This document shows, piece by piece, positions 35,906 to 45,230 of a DNA stretch of 64,000 bases. Every line of letters starts with the position of its first letter. Positions within the stretch are counted from its first letter, which is position 1. Below the pieces are notes generated by a model. It was given only the letters and a program-made list of their open reading frames with translations. It was not told the origin of the DNA and searched no databases. Source of the DNA: Litoreibacter sp. (GTDB taxonomy: Bacteria > Pseudomonadota > Alphaproteobacteria > Rhodobacterales > Rhodobacteraceae); the NCBI GenBank assembly GCA_026710325.1, contig JAPORH010000011.1:1-64000 (forward strand). Direction: 5' to 3'. The translations under genes were made by a program, and so were the position numbers.

Positions 35906-36564
35906 GGCAACTCCGGTCATATTGAATGGTTACAAGACAAGACGTGCTGCTTGGATATCCCCGGTTCCAGTCCGCAAAGGGGCTGGTTCTGGGTGATCCG
36001 GTGATTAAAATTTGATTTAACAGTGGAATGTCGTAGGAACAGCGACATCACTGGCTTTGTGCTTCCATTGGCCCAAAATCGGCGACAACCCTTCGCTGAA
36101 AGGGTGGCGGCCGCCCAAAAGACGGTTCATGCGCGCGGTCGCCATACTGTTGAGCTTGTCGTCTTTCTCGTCTTGCATATGTTCAGAGCGAACGGGGTTC
36201 GACGCGTCTCTTTCTACACTTTACGCAACGATCGCTCTGCCCCGGCACTGGAACTTCCGTCGCCTTAGGCGCTTTAGTCCGCTTTGCGGGCGTTTGAGCC
36301 TTTGCGCGATTCGCAAACAAAAAGCACTTTCGAGGAAGCAAGGGTGATGCGGCGGCAATAGAATTCAATCCACGTGGCTTAAAGGAAAAGTGTGAACTAT
36401 TGCCAACGCGCTTGAAAGACTTCCGGGCATGCGAGTGTCAACTTGCTTCTTATGGACAAGATTTGAACATGTACGAAGAGACTGAAGATCGATAGGGGAT
36501 GGCAGTGTTTCTCGGCCCGGAAGATGCGATTTGTGTCCCAGCCAACCTCTAGCGTAGGAAAACC
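35906..36564. other. Non-coding stretch between the VPLPA protein and the VOC gene
   Basis: 659 bp without a supportable gene. Short open frames on both strands (for example 36023-36268) have no ribosome site, odd composition and no family resemblance. The first ~60 bp must hold the promoter of the VPLPA gene. The rest may be remnant sequence. Confidence 0.5.
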
Positions 36565-36951
36565 ATGCGACTTCATTTTCACCATGTTGCCTTGATTGTT
36601 AAAGACTACGAAGCGTCCAAGGCTTTTTATTGTGATGTCTTGGGGCTCGAAGTTCTGGCTGAAAACTTTCGGGAAGATCGTAACTCTTGGAAGTTGGATC
36701 TGGCTCTTGCAGATGGTGGCCAGCTCGAACTGTTCAGTTTTCCCGATCCGCCTGCACGGCCCAGCCGCCCCGAAGCATGTGGTTTGCGGCATCTGGCGTT
36801 TAGGGTCGAGGATATAGACGCTGCACTTCTGGAACTCGAAGCAAAGCGCGTTGAGGTCGAGCCGGTTCGAATCGATCCCTATACACAGGCCCGTTTCACG
36901 TTTTTTAAAGACCCCGACGGGCTGCCTTTAGAGCTTTACGAACTCTCCTAG
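36565..36951 (+). CDS. VOC-family (glyoxalase-like) metalloprotein
   Basis: A 128-residue vicinal-oxygen-chelate protein: MRLHFHHVALIVKDYEASKAFYCDVLGLEV at the start (metal His7), LELFSFPDPPARPSRPEACGLRHLAFRVEDID in the middle (second His) and FFKDPDGLPLELYEL at the end (metal Glu). This length and pattern match YaeR/GloA2-like glyoxalase-related proteins; the reaction is not established. AGGA precedes the ATG. It is followed by the operator region of the large catabolic array and may be independent of it. Confidence 0.85.
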   Translation: MRLHFHHVALIVKDYEASKAFYCDVLGLEVLAENFREDRNSWKLDLALADGGQLELFSFPDPPARPSRPEACGLRHLAFRVEDIDAALLELEAKRVEVEPVRIDPYTQARFTFFKDPDGLPLELYELS

Positions 36952-37001
36952 ACCCTGAAAAAGCTTGGTTTTTCGCAAGTTAAGTTTTTTAGGTTGCCAT
37001 T

Positions 37002-37054
37002 TTGGAACGTTCCAATGTACATTTTGGAACGTTCCATTTTCTTTTCTTGGAACG
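37002..37054. promoter_or_regulatory. Tandem LacI-type operators ahead of the catabolic array
   Basis: Two perfect palindromes: TTGGAACGTTCCAA (37002-37015) and TGGAACGTTCCA (37025-37036), with centres 22 bp apart, two helical turns. A third half-site, TTGGAACG, lies at 37047-37054, 23 bp further on and just before the ribosome site. The symmetric core with a central CG is the operator form of LacI-family regulators, and such a gene lies in the downstream array (48636-49640). I did not notice another copy elsewhere in the window. Confidence 0.75.
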
Positions 37055-37072
37055 AGAGGGAGGAAGGACATC

Positions 37073-38644
37073 ATGACGAAAGTGATGCCGGTTGAAGATG
37101 CTGTTGCGCAAATTGAAGACGGTGCCGTTGTGACGGTTTCATCTTCCTCAACACTGGGCTGCCCCGACGCCGTGTTGGCCGCTGTTGGCGCCAGGTTTGT
37201 TGCCGAAGGTCATCCGCGCAACATCACTTCGCTTCACCCGATTGCCGCGGGGGATGTTTATGGCGTGAAGGGGATGGATCATATTGCGAAGGATGGCTTG
37301 CTATCGCGCGTTTTGGCCGGATCGTATCCGTCCGGCCCGTCAAGCGTCGAGATGCCCGAGATCTGGAAGATGATCGTCGAAGACCGGGTTGCGGCTTACA
37401 ATGTGCCTTCCGGCATCATGTTCGACATGCACCGCGAGGCGGCCGCCAAACGCCCCGGTGTTTTGACGGAGGTCGGATTGGACACTTTCGTTGACCCGAA
37501 CCGTCAGGGCTGCGCGATGAACGATAAAGGTGCTGCAGCGCCGATCGTCGAACGTGCCGAGTTCGGCGGTAAGACCTGGCTTCACTTTCCCAATATCGCG
37601 CCCGATGTGGCGATCATCCGGGCCACCACCGCTGATGAACGGGGCAATCTCACCTACGAACATGAAGGCGGGTATTTGGGCGGGCTGGAACAAGCGATTG
37701 CCGTGCGCAACAACGGCGGTCTGGTGATCGCGCAAGTCAAGCGTGTGACGGCGAACGGGTCGCTGCGCCCCCATGATGTGCGGGTTCCGGGCCATTTGGT
37801 GGATTGCGTCGTGGTTGATCCGGATCAGAAGCAGACCACGGAAACGCCGTATGATCCGGCGATTTCTGGCGAGATCATGCGTCCTTGGACCAGCTTTTCC
37901 CTTGCCGAACAAGGCGTCGAAAAAGTAATCGCCCGCCGTGCTGCGATGGAGCTGAAACGCGGTATGACCGCCAATCTGGGGTTCGGCATCAGCGCCATGG
38001 TGCCGCGGGTGCTGCTGGAGGAAGGGCACCCCGACGCCGTCACCTGGGCGATTGAGCAAGGCGCCGTGGGTGGCGTGCCGCTCACCGGTTTCGCATTTGG
38101 TTGTGCATCAAATGCAGACGCTTACGTCCCGTCGCCGCAGCAGTTTATCTATTTCCAAGGGGCCGGTTTTGACATGTCCTTCCTGTCCTTCCTTGAGGTC
38201 GATGTCGAAGGCAACGTCAACGTCTCCAAGCTCGGCAAGAAGCCCTATTTGACGGCAGGATGTGGGGGGTTCGTCGACATCACGGCCAAGGCCAAGAACA
38301 TCGTCTTCTCGGGCTGGTTCGAGGCCGGTGCAAAGATTGGCCTGACCGACGAAGGGATCAACATTGAAGCCCCGGGCAAGTTCACCAAGATGGTGGACGA
38401 GGTGGAGCATGTGACTTTCTCGGGCAGGCGCGCCCGGGAGCAGGGTCAGAACGTGATCTACGTGACCGAACGCTGCGTAATCTCGTTGCAGGGCAATGGG
38501 TTGGTAGCGACCGAAATCATGCCCGGGATCGACCCTCAGAAACATATTGTCGGTCCGTCGCAAGGCCGGGTACAGGTTGCCGAGAATGCAACGGTGATGC
38601 CAAAAGCCTTGCTTGCCGACGCGCCGATGGGGCTCTCACTGTGA
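37073..38644 (+). CDS. Fused acyl-CoA:carboxylate CoA-transferase (family I, Pct/YdiF-like)
   Basis: The 523-residue protein fuses the alpha and beta halves of a family I CoA-transferase. Alpha-half features are VEDAVAQIEDGAVVTV and TTADERGNLTYEHEGG; the beta half has MTANLGFGISAMVPRVL and the catalytic Glu328 in WAIEQGAVGGVP, which forms the glutamyl-CoA intermediate. Such enzymes (propionate CoA-transferase, acetoacetate/short-chain types) move CoA from acetyl- or succinyl-CoA to a carboxylate. ATG at 37073 follows AGGAAGG; the longer reading crosses the operators. First gene of the array; overlaps the crotonase gene by four bases, suggesting its product is passed on as a CoA thioester. Confidence 0.88.
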   Translation: MTKVMPVEDAVAQIEDGAVVTVSSSSTLGCPDAVLAAVGARFVAEGHPRNITSLHPIAAGDVYGVKGMDHIAKDGLLSRVLAGSYPSGPSSVEMPEIWKMIVEDRVAAYNVPSGIMFDMHREAAAKRPGVLTEVGLDTFVDPNRQGCAMNDKGAAAPIVERAEFGGKTWLHFPNIAPDVAIIRATTADERGNLTYEHEGGYLGGLEQAIAVRNNGGLVIAQVKRVTANGSLRPHDVRVPGHLVDCVVVDPDQKQTTETPYDPAISGEIMRPWTSFSLAEQGVEKVIARRAAMELKRGMTANLGFGISAMVPRVLLEEGHPDAVTWAIEQGAVGGVPLTGFAFGCASNADAYVPSPQQFIYFQGAGFDMSFLSFLEVDVEGNVNVSKLGKKPYLTAGCGGFVDITAKAKNIVFSGWFEAGAKIGLTDEGINIEAPGKFTKMVDEVEHVTFSGRRAREQGQNVIYVTERCVISLQGNGLVATEIMPGIDPQKHIVGPSQGRVQVAENATVMPKALLADAPMGLSL

Positions 38645-39408
38645 GCTCGATTGAGCTGTCATATGAGGGCGATGTCGCGGTGCTGACCGTGTCCAACGCG
38701 GCAAAGCTGAACGCTTTGACGATGTCGATGATGGATGCATTGGACGGCCATCTGACTCAGATTGACCGCAGCTCCGAGACGCGCGCCGTCATTGTCACCG
38801 GTGCGGGTGAAAAGGCGTTTTGCTGTGGCGCGGATATCGCCGAATGGGGCGCGCTTTCGCCTGCTGAGTTTGCGCGCGGCTGGGTGCGGGACGGTCATCG
38901 GATCTTCGACCGGTTGGCCCGACTGTCTAAGCCCACGATTGGTGCGTTGAACGGCCACGCTTTCGGTGGCGGGCTTGAGCTGGCTGCGGCTTGCGACATT
39001 CGGGTGATGACGCCGCGAGCGACATTGGCCTTGCCCGAAGCAAAGGTCGGGATCGTGCCTGGCTGGTCCGGCACTCAGCGTTTGATGCGCCTGTTGCCAG
39101 AACCTGTCGCCAAAGAGATGGCGCTGTTTGGCCGGCGTCTCTCGGCGGAGCGGGCTTTGAGCATCGGGTTTGTGGCCGACGTGGCTGAGGACGCATTTGG
39201 GGCGGCCAAACAGATTGCTACGGACCTGGCAGATGTTTCCCCCCGCGCGAATGAAATCACCAAGGCGATGATCCATGGCGCTGTGGGCGAAGACCGGGGC
39301 GCGGCAATCGAGGCCTTGGGCGCCGCTGCTGCAGGCCCAAGTGAAGACCGGCGCGAAGGCGTCGATGCCTTCCTGAACAAACGCTCCCCCAATTTTACAG
39401 GGCAATAA
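38641..39408 (+). CDS. Enoyl-CoA hydratase/isomerase (crotonase) family protein
   Basis: The 255-residue crotonase-fold protein has the oxyanion-hole segments CCGADI (residues 61-66) and HAFGGGLEL (106-114). Both hydratase glutamates are kept, Glu113 in GGGLEL and Glu133 in LALPEAKVGIVPG, which favours true hydratase chemistry over a decarboxylase or ring-opening hydrolase. It starts at a GTG overlapping the CoA-transferase stop and is followed three bases later by the aldehyde dehydrogenase gene. Substrate unknown; context implies a short acyl-CoA made from the imported compound. Confidence 0.88.
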   Translation: MSSIELSYEGDVAVLTVSNAAKLNALTMSMMDALDGHLTQIDRSSETRAVIVTGAGEKAFCCGADIAEWGALSPAEFARGWVRDGHRIFDRLARLSKPTIGALNGHAFGGGLELAAACDIRVMTPRATLALPEAKVGIVPGWSGTQRLMRLLPEPVAKEMALFGRRLSAERALSIGFVADVAEDAFGAAKQIATDLADVSPRANEITKAMIHGAVGEDRGAAIEALGAAAAGPSEDRREGVDAFLNKRSPNFTGQ

Positions 39409-39411
39409 GAC

Positions 39412-40935
39412 ATGAATGACATGACCATTAACGCTGCTATCAAAACGTCATTGCCTGCCGCCTTCCAAGGTCGTCATCTGATCGATGGCGAATGGGTGGA
39501 CGGAGCCGAGACCTTTGAGCGGGTATCACCCTCCCATGATACCGTTGTGAGTGTCTCGGCCAAGGGTGATGAGGCGGTTGTAGAGGCAGCCATTGCCGCC
39601 GCCCGTCGCGCCTTTGATGCGGGCATCTGGAGCCGCATTTCCGCAAAGGAGCGCGCAGCCGTCCTGCTGAAAGTGGCCGATTTGATCGAGGCGAATATCG
39701 AAAGGATCGCTATCCAAGAGACTTTGGAAAGCGGCAAGCCGATCAGCCAGTCACGTGGCGAGGTTGGCGGCGCTGCCGACCTTTGGCGTTACGCCGCGTC
39801 CTTGGCCCGCACATCGCACGGCGACAGCCACAACTCGCTGGGCGAAGATATGCTGGGCGTCGTGGTCAAGGACCCCATCGGTGTCGTGTCGATCATCACG
39901 CCCTGGAACTTTCCGTTCTGGATCCTTAGCCAGAAACTGCCCTTCGCGCTTGCGGCTGGCTGCACCGTCGTCGTCAAGCCGTCAGAGATGACGCCGTCCT
40001 CAACGGTGATGATGGGCGAGCTGCTGATCGAAGCGGGCTTGCCTGCCGGTGTGTGCAACATCGTGCTGGGGTATGGCCAACCGGTGGGCAGCGTGATGTC
40101 GACCCACAGGGACGTCGATATGATCACCTTCACCGGATCGACCACTGTAGGCAAGCTGATCACACAAGCCTCTTCCGACACGCTCAAGAAGGTGGCGCTG
40201 GAGCTGGGGGGCAAGAACCCGCAGGTCATCATGCCCGATGCGGATCTCGAAAATGCGGCGGATGCCGTGACATTCGGGATCTATTTCAACGTCGGCCAGT
40301 GCTGTAACTCCTCCAGCCGGATCATTGTGCACGAGAATATTGCAGAAGCCTTTGTGGCCCGTGTGGTAGAGTTGTCGCGCCAGGTCAAATTTGGTGACCC
40401 GCTGGATGAAAGCACGCAGGTAGGAGCCATCGTAACAGCAGAACACAACGCCAAGATCGACGCCTATGTTCAGAATGCTGTCAAGGACGGCGCCAAGGTT
40501 GAACTGGGCGGCGGGCCGCTGTCCGTCGAAGGGCTTGGGCGGCAATTCTACCAGCCGACTGTCGTGAGCAACGTCACCCCCGACATGGCCATTGCCCGCG
40601 AAGAGGTCTTTGGTCCGGTGCTGACAGTTTTGACGTTCAAGACATTGGATGAGGCTATCGCGCTTACCAATGACAGTGACTACGGCCTGTCGGCGGGCAT
40701 CTGGAGCAACGACATCCACACTTGCCTTGAATTCTCTCGCCGCGCTCATGCCGGTACGGTTTGGACAAACACCTGGATGGATGGCTACCCCGAGCTTGCC
40801 TTCGGCGGTGTCAAGCAGTCCGGTCAGGGGCGCGAGATTGGAAAATACGGATATGATGAGTTTCTCGAGGTGAAATCGCTGGTGATGCGCGTAGGGCGCG
40901 ACAGCCGCACGCCTTGGGTTGAGACAGGCGCTTAA
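39412..40935 (+). CDS. NAD(P)-dependent aldehyde dehydrogenase
   Basis: A 507-residue ALDH superfamily enzyme of the betaine-aldehyde/indole-acetaldehyde type. Active-site residues are present: Asn166 in TPWNFPF, Glu264 in LELGGKNPQ, and the nucleophile Cys298 in [13 protein letters not shown]; the Rossmann TGSTTVGK is at 241-248. It should oxidise an aldehyde to a carboxylic acid, which the neighbouring CoA-transferase could then activate. It is the last enzyme gene before the transporter genes of the same array. Confidence 0.92.
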   Translation: MNDMTINAAIKTSLPAAFQGRHLIDGEWVDGAETFERVSPSHDTVVSVSAKGDEAVVEAAIAAARRAFDAGIWSRISAKERAAVLLKVADLIEANIERIAIQETLESGKPISQSRGEVGGAADLWRYAASLARTSHGDSHNSLGEDMLGVVVKDPIGVVSIITPWNFPFWILSQKLPFALAAGCTVVVKPSEMTPSSTVMMGELLIEAGLPAGVCNIVLGYGQPVGSVMSTHRDVDMITFTGSTTVGKLITQASSDTLKKVALELGGKNPQVIMPDADLENAADAVTFGIYFNVGQCCNSSSRIIVHENIAEAFVARVVELSRQVKFGDPLDESTQVGAIVTAEHNAKIDAYVQNAVKDGAKVELGGGPLSVEGLGRQFYQPTVVSNVTPDMAIAREEVFGPVLTVLTFKTLDEAIALTNDSDYGLSAGIWSNDIHTCLEFSRRAHAGTVWTNTWMDGYPELAFGGVKQSGQGREIGKYGYDEFLEVKSLVMRVGRDSRTPWVETGA

Positions 40936-40976
40936 CAATGGCGTCGAAGACGAAACGCGACATGGGAGGAAACCAA

Positions 40977-42233
40977 ATGCGTTCTTACTTGAAAACAACT
41001 GCAATTGCGCTGGCCTTGACCACCGCTGCTGGCTCTGCCCAAGCAGATGCACATGGCGGGGTTGAAGTTCTGCACTGGTGGACATCGGGCGGCGAAGCCG
41101 CGGCGCTCAACGTGCTGAAAGAAGACCTGGAAGGTCAGGGCATCGGCTGGACCGATATGCCAGTTGCTGGCGGGGGCGGCGAGCAGGCGATGACTGTGCT
41201 ACGCGCCCGCGTGACCGCAGGCAACGCACCAACTGCTGTTCAAGGTCTCGGCTTTGACATCATCGACTGGGCCAAACAGGGATCGCTCGCGGATCTGAAC
41301 GCCGTTGCTGCAGCCGAGGGCTGGGACGACGTGATCCCTGCAGCGCTACAGCAGTTCGCCAAAGTGGACGGTAAATGGGTGTCTGCCCCGGTGAACGTGC
41401 ACTCCACCAACTGGGTTTGGGCCAACAAGGCGGTTCTGGAGGCAAACGGTATTGCTGAGCCAACCTCCTGGGAGGAGTTCACCGCAGCGCTTGAAAAGCT
41501 GAAAGCTGCAGGCGTGACCCCAATCGCGCATGGCGGCCAGGCTTGGCAGGACGCCACTGTGTTCGACGGTGTCGCTATGTCGGTTTTGGGACCGGATGGC
41601 TACAAAGCCGCTTTCATCGACCTCGACGAAGAGGTTCTGGGCGGTGGCGCCATGAAAGAGGCCTTCGACCGCATGGCCGTGATCCGCGACAATGTGGACG
41701 AGAACTTCTCGGGCCGTGACTGGAACCTTGCAACCGCCATGGTCATCAACGGCGAGGCCGGTTTCCAGATGATGGGCGATTGGGCCAAGGGCGAATTCCT
41801 GAACGCGGGCAAAGTGCCGGGTCAGGACTTCTTGTGCTTCCGCTTCCCCGGCACGGCTGAGCAGGTCACATTCAACGCCGACCAGTTCATGATGTTCGAC
41901 CAGGGCGGTTCCGTCTCGGACGAGCAGGCAGCGCTTGCAACTGCGATCCTGTCACCATCCTTCCAGTCGGCTTTCAACGTCGTGAAGGGCTCGGTCCCTG
42001 CGCGCACGGATGTTTCGGACGCGGCGTTTGATGATTGCGGCAAGAAGGGCATGGCCGATCTTGCGGCAGCGGCCTCGTCGGGCAACCTGTTTGGCTCCAT
42101 GGCCCATGGCCACGCCAACCCGGCTTCTGTGAAAAACGCGATCTATGACGTCGTCACTGCGCATTTCAATGGCGAGTATGACAGCGAAACTGCTGTTGCC
42201 GAGCTGGTCGATGCGGTGTCGATCGCCAAGTAA
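40977..42233 (+). CDS. Carbohydrate ABC transporter substrate-binding protein (GtsA-like)
   Basis: The 418-residue exported protein has a signal peptide (cut after AQA, about residue 23) followed by [27 protein letters not shown] and [28 protein letters not shown], closely matching glucose/mannose-binding proteins of the GtsA type (CUT1 family). A second region, WALN-type [15 protein letters not shown] and [13 protein letters not shown], fits the same group. ATG at 40977 has GGGAGGAAACC upstream; a longer reading begins before that site. A GC-rich hairpin follows the gene, as is usual for a binding protein that is needed in excess. Confidence 0.9.
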   Translation: MRSYLKTTAIALALTTAAGSAQADAHGGVEVLHWWTSGGEAAALNVLKEDLEGQGIGWTDMPVAGGGGEQAMTVLRARVTAGNAPTAVQGLGFDIIDWAKQGSLADLNAVAAAEGWDDVIPAALQQFAKVDGKWVSAPVNVHSTNWVWANKAVLEANGIAEPTSWEEFTAALEKLKAAGVTPIAHGGQAWQDATVFDGVAMSVLGPDGYKAAFIDLDEEVLGGGAMKEAFDRMAVIRDNVDENFSGRDWNLATAMVINGEAGFQMMGDWAKGEFLNAGKVPGQDFLCFRFPGTAEQVTFNADQFMMFDQGGSVSDEQAALATAILSPSFQSAFNVVKGSVPARTDVSDAAFDDCGKKGMADLAAAASSGNLFGSMAHGHANPASVKNAIYDVVTAHFNGEYDSETAVAELVDAVSIAK

Positions 42234-42244
42234 TCCCACCAGTT

Positions 42245-42270
42245 GCGGGGCGGTCTTCGGGCCGCCCCGC
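42245..42270 (+). terminator. Intercistronic hairpin after the binding-protein gene
   Basis: Perfect 9-bp stem GCGGGGCGG / CCGCCCCGC with an eight-base loop containing TTCG; no T-run follows, so it more likely stabilises the upstream mRNA or partially attenuates than terminates. Confidence 0.7.
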
Positions 42271-42312
42271 CCACTTATTCGCAAACTCCACTCTGCCTAA
42301 AGGGGGCGCGTG

Positions 42313-43206
42313 ATGGCACATTTGGCCAACGCGGATTTCAAGACGCGGCTACAATCTTGGTTGCCGAAACTGGTGCTCTCGCCGTCGCTGGCTTTGGTGC
42401 TGGTCTTTGTCTACGGGTTCATCATCTTCTCGGTCTATCTGTCCTTTACCGACAGCCGATTGTTGCCATCCTATGGCTGGGTCGGCTGGGAGAACTATTC
42501 CAAGCTCTGGCGGCTTAGCCATTGGGAAACGTCCCTGATCAACATGGGCATCTTTGCGTTTCTCTACATTGGCATATGCACGGTGTTGGGTCTGGGGCTC
42601 GCAATCTTCCTCGATCAGAAAATACGCGGCGAAGGGGTAATCCGGACAATCTACCTTTATCCGATGGCGCTGTCTTTCATCGTCACAGGCACGGCATGGA
42701 AGTGGTTTCTGGACCCCGGCATCGGGCTCGAGAATGTCATGCAGACCTGGGGCTGGGAGAGCTTTGAGTTCGACTGGATCAAGAACCGCGATTTCGCAAT
42801 TTACACGGTTGTCCTTGCCGCTGTCTGGCAAACCTCGGGTTTCGTTATGGCGATGTTCCTCGCCGGGCTTCGCGGCATTGACAACGAGATGCTGAAAGCG
42901 GCGCAGATGGACGGGGCCAGCAACTGGAACCTTTACCGCCGGATCATCATTCCACAGCTTCGGCCCGCCTTTCTGTCGGCTTTCGTCATCCTCAGCCACC
43001 TGGCCATCAAGACCTTCGATCTGGTTATCGCGCTGACCGGCGGTGGGCCCGGCCGGGCGACCGAGCTGCCGGCGACATTCATGTACTCCTACACTTTCAC
43101 ACGGAACCAGATGGGGATCGGTGCCGCCTCGGCCACGATCATGCTGATGACAATCGCCGCAATCATGATCCCTTATCTTTACGCCGAATTGCGGGAGAAG
43201 AAGTGA
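42313..43206 (+). CDS. Carbohydrate ABC transporter permease 1 (MalF-like)
   Basis: A 297-residue CUT1 permease with six hydrophobic helices and the EAA loop that contacts the ATPase: EMLKAAQMDGASNWNLYRRIIIPQLRPAF (residues about 194-222). N-terminal helix VLSPSLALVLVFVYGFIIFSVYLSF. The ATG at 42313 is used; a GTG codon directly precedes it and either could follow the AGGGGG site. It pairs with the next gene's product to form the membrane pore. Confidence 0.9.
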   Translation: MAHLANADFKTRLQSWLPKLVLSPSLALVLVFVYGFIIFSVYLSFTDSRLLPSYGWVGWENYSKLWRLSHWETSLINMGIFAFLYIGICTVLGLGLAIFLDQKIRGEGVIRTIYLYPMALSFIVTGTAWKWFLDPGIGLENVMQTWGWESFEFDWIKNRDFAIYTVVLAAVWQTSGFVMAMFLAGLRGIDNEMLKAAQMDGASNWNLYRRIIIPQLRPAFLSAFVILSHLAIKTFDLVIALTGGGPGRATELPATFMYSYTFTRNQMGIGAASATIMLMTIAAIMIPYLYAELREKK

Positions 43207-43231
43207 TGGTTGGTCCAAAGGAGCGCATGAA

Positions 43232-44113
43232 ATGAGCGTCGCAACGCAAGATACCGCTATTCGCACAGGTCGCGTCATGCGCACGCTGATCTATCTGGTG
43301 CTGCTGCTCTTCGTCCTGTTCTACATGCTGCCGCTCTACGTGATGCTCGTGAACTCGGTGAAGCCGCTGGAAGAGATCACCGGCGGCGGCATGATGAACC
43401 TGCCACAGGTCTTCACCCTGGAGCCCTGGTTCAAAGCTTGGTCATCTGCCCAGATCGGGGTCGAACCGACGGGATTGTCGCCTTACTTCTGGAACTCGAT
43501 CAAGATGGTCGTGCCTGCTGTGATCATCTCAACAGTCCTGGGCGCCCTGAACGGCTACGTCCTGACCAAGTGGCGCTTCCGTGGTGACACGATCCTGTTC
43601 GGCCTGATGCTTTTCGCCTGTTTCATCCCCTTCCAAATCGTGCTGATCCCAATGGCGCGGGTGCTGGGCGAGTTGGGCCTGGCCGGGTCAACCTGGGGCC
43701 TGTCGCTGGTGCATATCGTCTACGGTATCGGCTTCACGACGCTTTATTTCCGAAACTACTATGCGGTGTTCCCGACCGAGCTGATCCGCGCAGCCCAGAT
43801 TGATGGGGCGGGATTCTTCCAGATTTTCTGGCGCATCTTGCTGCCTTCATCAGGACCGATCGCAGTGGTCTCGATCATCTGGCAATTCACCAATATTTGG
43901 AACGACTTCCTGTTCGGCGCGTCCTTTGCTGGTGCAAACAACCAACCGATGACGGTTGCTCTGAACAACCTCGTGCAAGCCAGCCACGGTGTGAAAGAAT
44001 ATAACGTCCACTTCGCCGGGGCCATCCTGGCGGCGCTCCCAACTCTGCTCGTCTACATCGTCGCGGGCCGCTACTTCGTACGCGGTCTGATGGCCGGCTC
44101 CGTGAAAGGATAA
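43232..44113 (+). CDS. Carbohydrate ABC transporter permease 2 (MalG-like)
   Basis: The 293-residue partner permease carries about six hydrophobic helices and the EAA loop ELIRAAQIDGAGFFQIFWRILLPSSGPI (residues about 182-209). FYMLPLYVMLVNSVKPLEEI near the N-terminus is typical of MalG-type proteins. AAGGAG precedes the ATG at good distance. Five bases separate it from the ATPase gene. Confidence 0.9.
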   Translation: MSVATQDTAIRTGRVMRTLIYLVLLLFVLFYMLPLYVMLVNSVKPLEEITGGGMMNLPQVFTLEPWFKAWSSAQIGVEPTGLSPYFWNSIKMVVPAVIISTVLGALNGYVLTKWRFRGDTILFGLMLFACFIPFQIVLIPMARVLGELGLAGSTWGLSLVHIVYGIGFTTLYFRNYYAVFPTELIRAAQIDGAGFFQIFWRILLPSSGPIAVVSIIWQFTNIWNDFLFGASFAGANNQPMTVALNNLVQASHGVKEYNVHFAGAILAALPTLLVYIVAGRYFVRGLMAGSVKG

Positions 44114-44117
44114 ACCC

Positions 44118-45230
44118 ATGGGCTTCCTAGACATCGATAACACAACCAAATCCTATGGCGCGGTGGAGGTGCTTCACAACGTGGACATCTCGGTCGAGGA
44201 GGGCGAGTTCCTAGTCCTCGTTGGTCCGTCGGGCTGCGGCAAGTCAACGCTCTTGAACATGATCGCAGGGCTTGAGGATATTTCCAGCGGGGAAATCCGC
44301 ATCAAGGACCAGTTGATGAACGGGGTGCACCCGTCCAAGCGCAACATCGCCATGGTGTTCCAAAGCTATGCGCTCTACCCGAACATGACGGTTGGGCAAA
44401 ACATCACCTTCGGTCTGGAAATGCACGGTGTGCCAAAGCCAGAGCGCGAAAAGGCGATGCATGAGGTCGCCAACCTGCTGCAGATCGAGAACTTCCTTGA
44501 CCGCAAGCCGGGCGCCTTGTCGGGCGGGCAGCGTCAGCGGGTCGCCATGGGCCGGGCCCTTGTGCGCAATCCAGACGTCTTCCTGTTTGACGAACCGCTG
44601 TCCAACCTTGACGCCAAGCTGCGCGTCGATATGCGGACCGAAATCAAGAAACTGCACCAAAAGCTGGGCACCACCATCGTCTATGTCACCCATGACCAGA
44701 TCGAGGCGTTGACGCTCTCGACACGGATCGCGGTGATGAACGGCGGTTACGTGCAACAGCTTGGCACGCCGCAGGAAATTTACGACACACCGGCCAACAT
44801 CTTCGTCGCCACTTTCATGGGCTCTCCAGCGATGAATGTGATACCAGCCAAGGTCGACATGCAAAACGGGCGGCCCGTGGCCTGTGTTGAAACCCATGAC
44901 GGAACGACCTCGACCCTGCCGTTCAGCCAGGACAACCTGTCTGAATGGAACGGCAAGGACATCCTGCTTGGCATTCGCCCGGAGACGATCACCGATGAAG
45001 ACGCTGCCGACCGCAAGTCCTCAAACATCGCGCATCTGACCAATCAGGTCGTTGTGACGGAACCAGCGGGCTCCGACACATTCGTGTCCATGACGCTTGG
45101 CGGCCGCGACGTGATTGCCAGAATGCGCTCTGATGCTGAGGTGAAACCAGGCGCCGATTTCACCTTCGCGGTGAATATGGAAAAAGCCGTCGCTTTTGAT
45201 CCGGCAACCGAGATGCGCATCCCGGCCTGA
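44118..45230 (+). CDS. Carbohydrate ABC transporter ATPase (UgpC/MsmK-like)
   Basis: The 370-residue protein has Walker A GPSGCGKST (residues 36-44), Q-loop VFQSYALYPNMTVGQNI, signature LSGGQRQRVAMGRALV, Walker B VFLFDEPLSNLDAKLR and the switch His in VTHDQIEALTL. A C-terminal TOBE/OB regulatory domain (about 240-365) follows, as in MalK/UgpC. Completes a four-gene CUT1 importer with the three preceding genes. Its stop overlaps the next ATG by one base. Confidence 0.93.
   Translation: MGFLDIDNTTKSYGAVEVLHNVDISVEEGEFLVLVGPSGCGKSTLLNMIAGLEDISSGEIRIKDQLMNGVHPSKRNIAMVFQSYALYPNMTVGQNITFGLEMHGVPKPEREKAMHEVANLLQIENFLDRKPGALSGGQRQRVAMGRALVRNPDVFLFDEPLSNLDAKLRVDMRTEIKKLHQKLGTTIVYVTHDQIEALTLSTRIAVMNGGYVQQLGTPQEIYDTPANIFVATFMGSPAMNVIPAKVDMQNGRPVACVETHDGTTSTLPFSQDNLSEWNGKDILLGIRPETITDEDAADRKSSNIAHLTNQVVVTEPAGSDTFVSMTLGGRDVIARMRSDAEVKPGADFTFAVNMEKAVAFDPATEMRIPA

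Noticed and set aside
36023-36268. Possible small gene in the gap before the VOC gene
   Set aside because: No ribosome site, no family likeness, and equally long frames occur on both strands there.
37002-37054. Considered as a short direct-repeat or CRISPR-like array
   Set aside because: Only two full copies plus a half-site, palindromic, in a promoter position; an operator pair explains it better. No CRISPR array was seen anywhere in the window.
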